Shown here: one piece after another, positions 60,326-64,000 of the stretch
Numbering within the stretch: position 1 is the first letter of the stretch
Layout of the letters: each line of letters starts with the position of its first letter
DNA from: Amycolatopsis alkalitolerans
GTDB taxonomy: Bacteria > Actinomycetota > Actinomycetes > Mycobacteriales > Pseudonocardiaceae
DNA length: 64,000 nt
Assembly: GCF_006152065.1 (NCBI RefSeq)
Contig: NZ_VDFW01000004.1
Span: 275,207-339,206 of the forward strand
Direction: 5' to 3'
Position numbers and translations under genes: made by a program
The notes under the pieces: generated by a model
What the model was told of the DNA's origin: nothing
What the model saw: only the letters and a program-made list of their open reading frames with translations
Database searches by the model: none

Positions 60326-61287
60326 CCGGCGTCCTGGACCCGCCGTGGCTGCCGCTGGTGGTCGCGCCCACCCCATTGCAGCGGGCGCCACGCCTTTCCG
60401 CCGAACTCGGTGTCGAGATATGGCTCAAGCGCGACGACCTGACCGGCGTCGGGCTGGGCGGCAACAAGGTGCGGGGCCTGGAGTACCTGCTCGCCGACGC
60501 TCTCCGCGAGGGGTGCGACTGCCTGGTCACCGGCGCGGGGCCACAGTCCAACTGGACCGTCCTGGCCGCCCTCACCGCCCGCCAAGCCGGTTTGCGGCCA
60601 TACGTGGTGTGCTACGGGAACCGGCCCGCGCCCACCGGGAACCTGCTGCTGCACCACAGAATCGGCACCGAGCTGCACTTCACCGGCCGCCCGGACCGGT
60701 CCACTGTGGACGACGGCATAGCGGAGGTGGCTGCGCGACTGCGGGCAACCGGCCGCCGCCCCTATGTCGTGCCGCGCGGTGGCGCGACGCCCTTGGGAGC
60801 GCTGGGATACGTGCGGGCCACCACCGAGCTCGCCGCGCAGTGCCCCGGACCGCCGGCGACAGTGTGGGTGGCCACCGGGTCCGGCGGCATGCATGCCGGC
60901 CTGGCCGCCGGCGCGGCCATGGCCGGCGCGCCGTACCAGGTCGTCGGGGTCACCGTGAGCCGGCCCGCCGACGAATGCCGCCGCCGGGTCGCCGAACTCG
61001 CCGCCGGTGCCGTCGCACTCGCGGGCGCGGACGCGTGCCCGGATGTCGTGGTGCGTGACGGCTGGCTGGGCCCCGGGTACGGCATGCCGTCGCGGGCGGG
61101 TGAGCGGGCCGCCGAGCTCGTGGCCGTCACGGAGGGCGTGTTCCTCGACCCCGTGTTCGGTGCCAAGGCAATGGCCGCCCTGATCGCCGAGCGCGCCACG
61201 GTCCCCGGACCTGTGGTGTTCGTGGCCGGTGGCGGAGCGGGCACGTTATTCGCCGCGCCCGCGGTAGGAATGGATGGTGCGATGTGA
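60322..61287 (+). CDS. PLP-dependent enzyme of the D-cysteine desulfhydrase/ACC deaminase family (XcbE1-type)
   Basis: 321 residues; ATGA overlap with the lyase. Fold type II PLP enzyme with IWLKRDDLTGVGLGGNKVRGLEYLL near 33-57, where K49 should hold PLP. TGAGPQSNWTVLAALTAR near 75-92 binds the phosphate side, and ATGSGGMHAGLAAGAA near 180-195 is the glycine loop. In CoM synthesis a PLP enzyme delivers sulfur to the vinyl- or sulfoacrylate-type intermediate. The operon position supports this over general cysteine breakdown. Confidence 0.82.
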   Translation: MTGVLDPPWLPLVVAPTPLQRAPRLSAELGVEIWLKRDDLTGVGLGGNKVRGLEYLLADALREGCDCLVTGAGPQSNWTVLAALTARQAGLRPYVVCYGNRPAPTGNLLLHHRIGTELHFTGRPDRSTVDDGIAEVAARLRATGRRPYVVPRGGATPLGALGYVRATTELAAQCPGPPATVWVATGSGGMHAGLAAGAAMAGAPYQVVGVTVSRPADECRRRVAELAAGAVALAGADACPDVVVRDGWLGPGYGMPSRAGERAAELVAVTEGVFLDPVFGAKAMAALIAERATVPGPVVFVAGGGAGTLFAAPAVGMDGAM

Positions 61288-62813
61288 AACCGCCGGAGGG
61301 GTACCTCGGCGCCGAGGCCCGGATCACCGGTGGCCCGGCGCCGGAGCTCGTCGAGGCCGGCTACGAGCTGGAGATCGCGGACGCGCCGCTGCTGCACCGC
61401 GGCCTGTCGCTCGCCGACCTCGCGCATCTCGTCGCACTGGTGGAGGCGGGCTCACTCGGCTGGGCGCAGGCCGCCCCGCTGGTCGAACGCCTGCTCGCAC
61501 TGCTGGATACCGACGCCGAGGCGTTCCCGTACGACGCGACCTACGGCGACGCGTACAACAGCCGGGAGCGGGAGCTGGCCCGCTTGCTCGGGCCTGGTGC
61601 GGGCTGGCTGCACCTCGGCCGAACCCGCCGCGAGGCCGGGCGAATCGCGTTTCGCCTCGCGTTGCGGGGCCTGCTGCTCGACCTGCACCGCGATGTGGCG
61701 GCTTTCGCGGCCACGCTCGCCGGACGGGCCACAGAGCACGCCTCGACGGTGTGGGCTGACAGCACCTACCTCCAGCCGGCGCAGCCGTCGACGTTCGGCC
61801 ATTACCTCGGAGGCTTGGCCGAGCAGGCGGTCCGTCACCTCGCCCGGCTCGAGGCCGCCTACCGGCTCGCCGATGTGTGCCCGGCAGGCACCGGCGGCGC
61901 GGGCGGCACACTGGTGGCGTTCGACTCCGAGCGAGTCGCCTCGCTGCTCGGCTTCACCGAGGCCGGCCGGCACACCCGGGACGCGATGTGGTCGGTCGAC
62001 GCGCTCCTCGACGCCGTGGCCGCCGCGGTGCAGGCCACCTTGACGGTGGACCAGCTGGCGGAGGACTTTGAGATCTTCGCGAGCCCAGCGTTCGGCTACG
62101 TCGAGCTGGACGCGTCGCTGTGCCGGGCAAGCGTGCTGATGCCGCAGAAGCGAAACCCGTACGCGCTCGCCGTGCTCCGCGGTGGGGCGGGCACGCTGCA
62201 CGGCAGGCTCGCCGGGCTGGTCACCACCGCACGCACGCCGTCGGCCCGTACCGACAACTGGCTGTACGCCTACGGGGAGGTCTCGGGCGCCCTCTCCCTC
62301 GCTGGCCGGTTGCTCCGGCTCGGCACGGCCGTCGTTCGCGGGCTGAGGCCGCGGCCGGAGGCGATGCGGGCCATCGCGGCGGAGAACTTCGTCGGCGCGG
62401 CCGACCTTGCCGAGTCATTGTCCCGCGACCACCACATCGACTACCGCACCACATATCGGATCGTGGGCCGCGCGATCGCGGCAGCGATCGCGGGCGGCGC
62501 CACCCAGCTCACCGCGGATGCCGTGGACGATGCGGCACGCGAGGTGACCGGCGCGCCGCTCGGTCCCGACCCGGCCATGGTGGGCCGATGTGCCGACGCG
62601 GCGGCACTCGTGGCGGGCCGCACCACACCGGGAGGCGCGAGCCCAAAGCGGGTGCAAGAGCATGCCGCCGACGTACTGGCGCGGCTCGCGCCGGCCGAGC
62701 AGTGGCGTCGAGAGCGGCAGGCGACGAATGAGCAGGCGGTCACGGACCTGCGGGCGATCGCCGGAGCGCTCGTACGTGACCGGCCGCCGGATCCCGGGAT
62801 CAGCGGACATTGA
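61284..62813 (+). CDS. Aspartase/fumarase-superfamily protein, argininosuccinate-lyase-like (XcbD1/XcbC1-type)
   Basis: 509 residues from GTG, overlapping the PLP gene by 4 bp. ASL-like landmarks are altered. HLGRTRREAGR near 110-120 replaces HTARSRND. DSTYLQPAQPSTFGHYL at 159-175 replaces the canonical THLQ.AQP.T histidine with Y162. The C3 loop ASVLMPQKRNP at 282-292 keeps one serine (S283) but loses the GSS. Loss of the catalytic histidine means ordinary lyase chemistry is unlikely. A decarboxylation or conjugate-addition role in CoM synthesis, as reported for the second lyase-like protein of Xanthobacter, is the best inference. Confidence 0.8.
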   Translation: MKPPEGYLGAEARITGGPAPELVEAGYELEIADAPLLHRGLSLADLAHLVALVEAGSLGWAQAAPLVERLLALLDTDAEAFPYDATYGDAYNSRERELARLLGPGAGWLHLGRTRREAGRIAFRLALRGLLLDLHRDVAAFAATLAGRATEHASTVWADSTYLQPAQPSTFGHYLGGLAEQAVRHLARLEAAYRLADVCPAGTGGAGGTLVAFDSERVASLLGFTEAGRHTRDAMWSVDALLDAVAAAVQATLTVDQLAEDFEIFASPAFGYVELDASLCRASVLMPQKRNPYALAVLRGGAGTLHGRLAGLVTTARTPSARTDNWLYAYGEVSGALSLAGRLLRLGTAVVRGLRPRPEAMRAIAAENFVGAADLAESLSRDHHIDYRTTYRIVGRAIAAAIAGGATQLTADAVDDAAREVTGAPLGPDPAMVGRCADAAALVAGRTTPGGASPKRVQEHAADVLARLAPAEQWRRERQATNEQAVTDLRAIAGALVRDRPPDPGISGH

Positions 62814-63355
62814 GGTTCTCCCGGCATCGACGAGGATGAGACGGTGTACAGCAGCCCAAGCCTGGCACCGTCGGCGCCGCCGCTCTGGCAGGCTCCCAGT
62901 GGACTATTCGCGACGGCGATCGGTGCCCCCGGCAGGACTACCACGAGGCGAGCGTCGAGCTCGCGCGCCCGGGCGGGAGCCCGTCATGAGCGCCAACTCG
63001 CAGACAGTTGCCCGGTTCGTCACACGATCACGATGGGACTGGTCATCGGGCTCAGGTTCCTCTTCGGATTCGGCACTGTGTTGACTCTGGCGTCGAAGCT
63101 GCAGGTACCGGTCTTCGTGGCGCCGGCTGTTGACCTAACTGTGTTGGGGTTGCTCGTCGGTACGCGGCACTTGGCGCCGGCCCGGGCCAGCGATGACGGG
63201 ATGCGCTCGGCCAACTCGCGAACCTGCTGCCGGGCGGCGTTCCTGGACCAGGTCTCCACTGCGGCAGATTCGGTGAGACGGCAAGGCAACGCCGGCCCAG
63301 TAGCAGGGGCCTCCGGGCATGTCCACACACGTCCGGAGGCACCCTTGATGACAGT
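62814..63355. other. Gene-poor segment after the CoM-synthesis operon
   Basis: No credible gene was found. A 140-base stretch near 63033-63175 translates rightwards to a hydrophobic segment (GLVIGLRFLFGFGTVLTLAS), but no start, ribosome-binding site or family sequence supports a gene. It may be decayed coding DNA. It marks the end of the island. Confidence 0.4.
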
Positions 63356-63559
63356 TCAGCGGCCGCTCACCCCGCCGGGACTCTGGCACGACGTGGGACG
63401 GTCGGCGGCCGGCCCGGTGCATTGGCCGCTCTGCCCCGCACCGTTCCCCCCATTCGTGGGTGGGCTCGGCGAGGCAACAGCGGGTGCTACTCCACCGATG
63501 GTTGCCGCCGCAGCCAATAGCACGGCGATGATCGGGCGACGCAAGGAGCGCTTCGTCAT
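63356..63559 (-). CDS. Small secreted protein
   Basis: 67 residues from the ATG at 63559, five bases after CGAGGTGG. A clear Sec signal peptide (basic MTKRSLRRP, hydrophobic IIAVLLAAAATIGG, then APAVAS) is followed by a mature part of about 40 residues rich in Gly, Pro, Ser and Gln. It has two cysteines (GQCTGPAADRPTSC) that could form one disulfide. No family is recognised. Such small exported proteins are common and often unannotated in actinobacteria. Confidence 0.6.
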   Translation of the reverse strand: MTKRSLRRPIIAVLLAAAATIGGVAPAVASPSPPTNGGNGAGQSGQCTGPAADRPTSCQSPGGVSGR

Positions 63560-64000
63560 CGAAACCACCTCGATTCGTAGTCATGTCCTGCCCTACTCTT
63601 TCAGTGTCGGTCGGCCCCGATACGGGTCAAGACACGATGTGGTTGCTGAAATGAATCACCAGCTTGCCGCCGAAATCGACGAAAAAAGTTGTCGCGTCCA
63701 GGTAAGAGCGGGTGGCGTTCCGGCGTGGCACGGGCGATATTCGGATACCGTCCAATATGGACTCCAGTACAAGAAGACCAGCACGGTCAGCGATTGAATA
63801 TCGCGTCGAGGTAGAACGGAGCCGAGGCACTCACCACGTGGATTACCGGTGCGATACCGTCAATTAGGGGTCATCACCGGCGGGGTTCCACGACACTGGG
63901 GACCGCCGGGAACCGCAAGCTGGTGTCGTGTGATCCTGTCCGGTTTACGTTGCCGTGTTTGCCCGTTGGGTCGTTGGGTTTGTCCGCTGCGGTGTCGAGT
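63560..64000. other. Non-coding right edge with an inverted repeat
   Basis: No gene is supported. CACGACAC (63889-63896) and GTGTCGTG (63923-63930) form an 8-bp inverted repeat with inner GGTTCC/GGAACC pairing, perhaps a terminator or regulatory hairpin. Base composition is more mixed than in the island. Confidence 0.35.

Noticed and set aside
62844..63797. 317-codon plus-strand open frame
   Set aside because: No ribosome-binding site or family similarity; composition changes along it and it overlaps the better-supported small secreted gene.
1..64000. tRNA, rRNA, integrase or transposase genes
   Set aside because: None could be recognised on either strand. A covariance-model scan (tRNAscan, Infernal) would settle small RNAs.

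Overview
The window is high-GC actinobacterial DNA, most likely Amycolatopsis or another Pseudonocardiaceae. This rests on the SAV2177-type methyltransferase, the mycoredoxin-like protein, LGFP-repeat exoproteins, an EphD-like hydrolase/SDR fusion, F420-type oxidoreductase, BTAD/NB-ARC regulator, DrrAB exporter, and many genes with leaderless-type starts (a TANNNT hexamer 6-7 nt before ATG/GTG). No rRNA, tRNA, CRISPR array, integrase or intact insertion sequence was seen.

Left and centre (1-43 kb) is ordinary chromosome. It holds a TetR/acyl-CoA ligase/enoyl-CoA hydratase operon divergent from an amidohydrolase-GNAT pair; a DtxR regulator, an F420 oxidoreductase and an alcohol dehydrogenase-RpiR pair; two large secreted LGFP-repeat proteins; purC; an MFS exporter; an EphD-like fusion; an ECF42 sigma factor with its DGPF partner; RNase Z; OsmC; hisC; a 2-oxo acid dehydrogenase operon whose E2 is split into a lipoyl protein and an alpha/beta hydrolase; valS; a frameshifted quinone oxidoreductase; and a LuxR-type gene flanked by inverted clusters of short intergenic repeats, next to a BTAD regulator and DrrAB. 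At 41.3-42.2 kb two gene relics are fused together.

The right-hand 20 kb (43.6-62.8 kb) is the notable part: an epoxyalkane-degradation island dependent on coenzyme M. It encodes an epoxyalkane:CoM transferase (MetE-like, H219/C221/C337 zinc ligands), R- and S-hydroxypropyl-CoM dehydrogenases with the diagnostic residues, 2-ketopropyl-CoM carboxylase/oxidoreductase (C108-x4-C113 and F528/H533), a CoA-disulfide-reductase-like flavoenzyme, a CoA-acylating aldehyde dehydrogenase, a two-subunit CoA-transferase and an NDP-forming acyl-CoA synthetase. A five-gene operon follows for making CoM itself: phosphosulfolactate synthase, an unknown Cys-rich protein, two aspartase/fumarase-superfamily lyases and a PLP enzyme. 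A MEDS-domain protein and a PucR-type regulator sit in the middle. A 17-bp partly palindromic motif (consensus TTCGYCCYGYCAGRRCR) occurs before each transcription unit, usually 23-24 bp upstream of a -10-like hexamer, which suggests one dedicated regulon.

The island appears to combine the propene branch (KPCC plus R/S dehydrogenases, giving acetoacetate) with enzymes reported around ethene/vinyl chloride clusters (acylating aldehyde dehydrogenase, CoA-transferase, acyl-CoA synthetase, disulfide reductase). No alkene monooxygenase is present in the window, so the source of the epoxide is unknown. The final 1.2 kb is gene-poor, with one probable small secreted protein.
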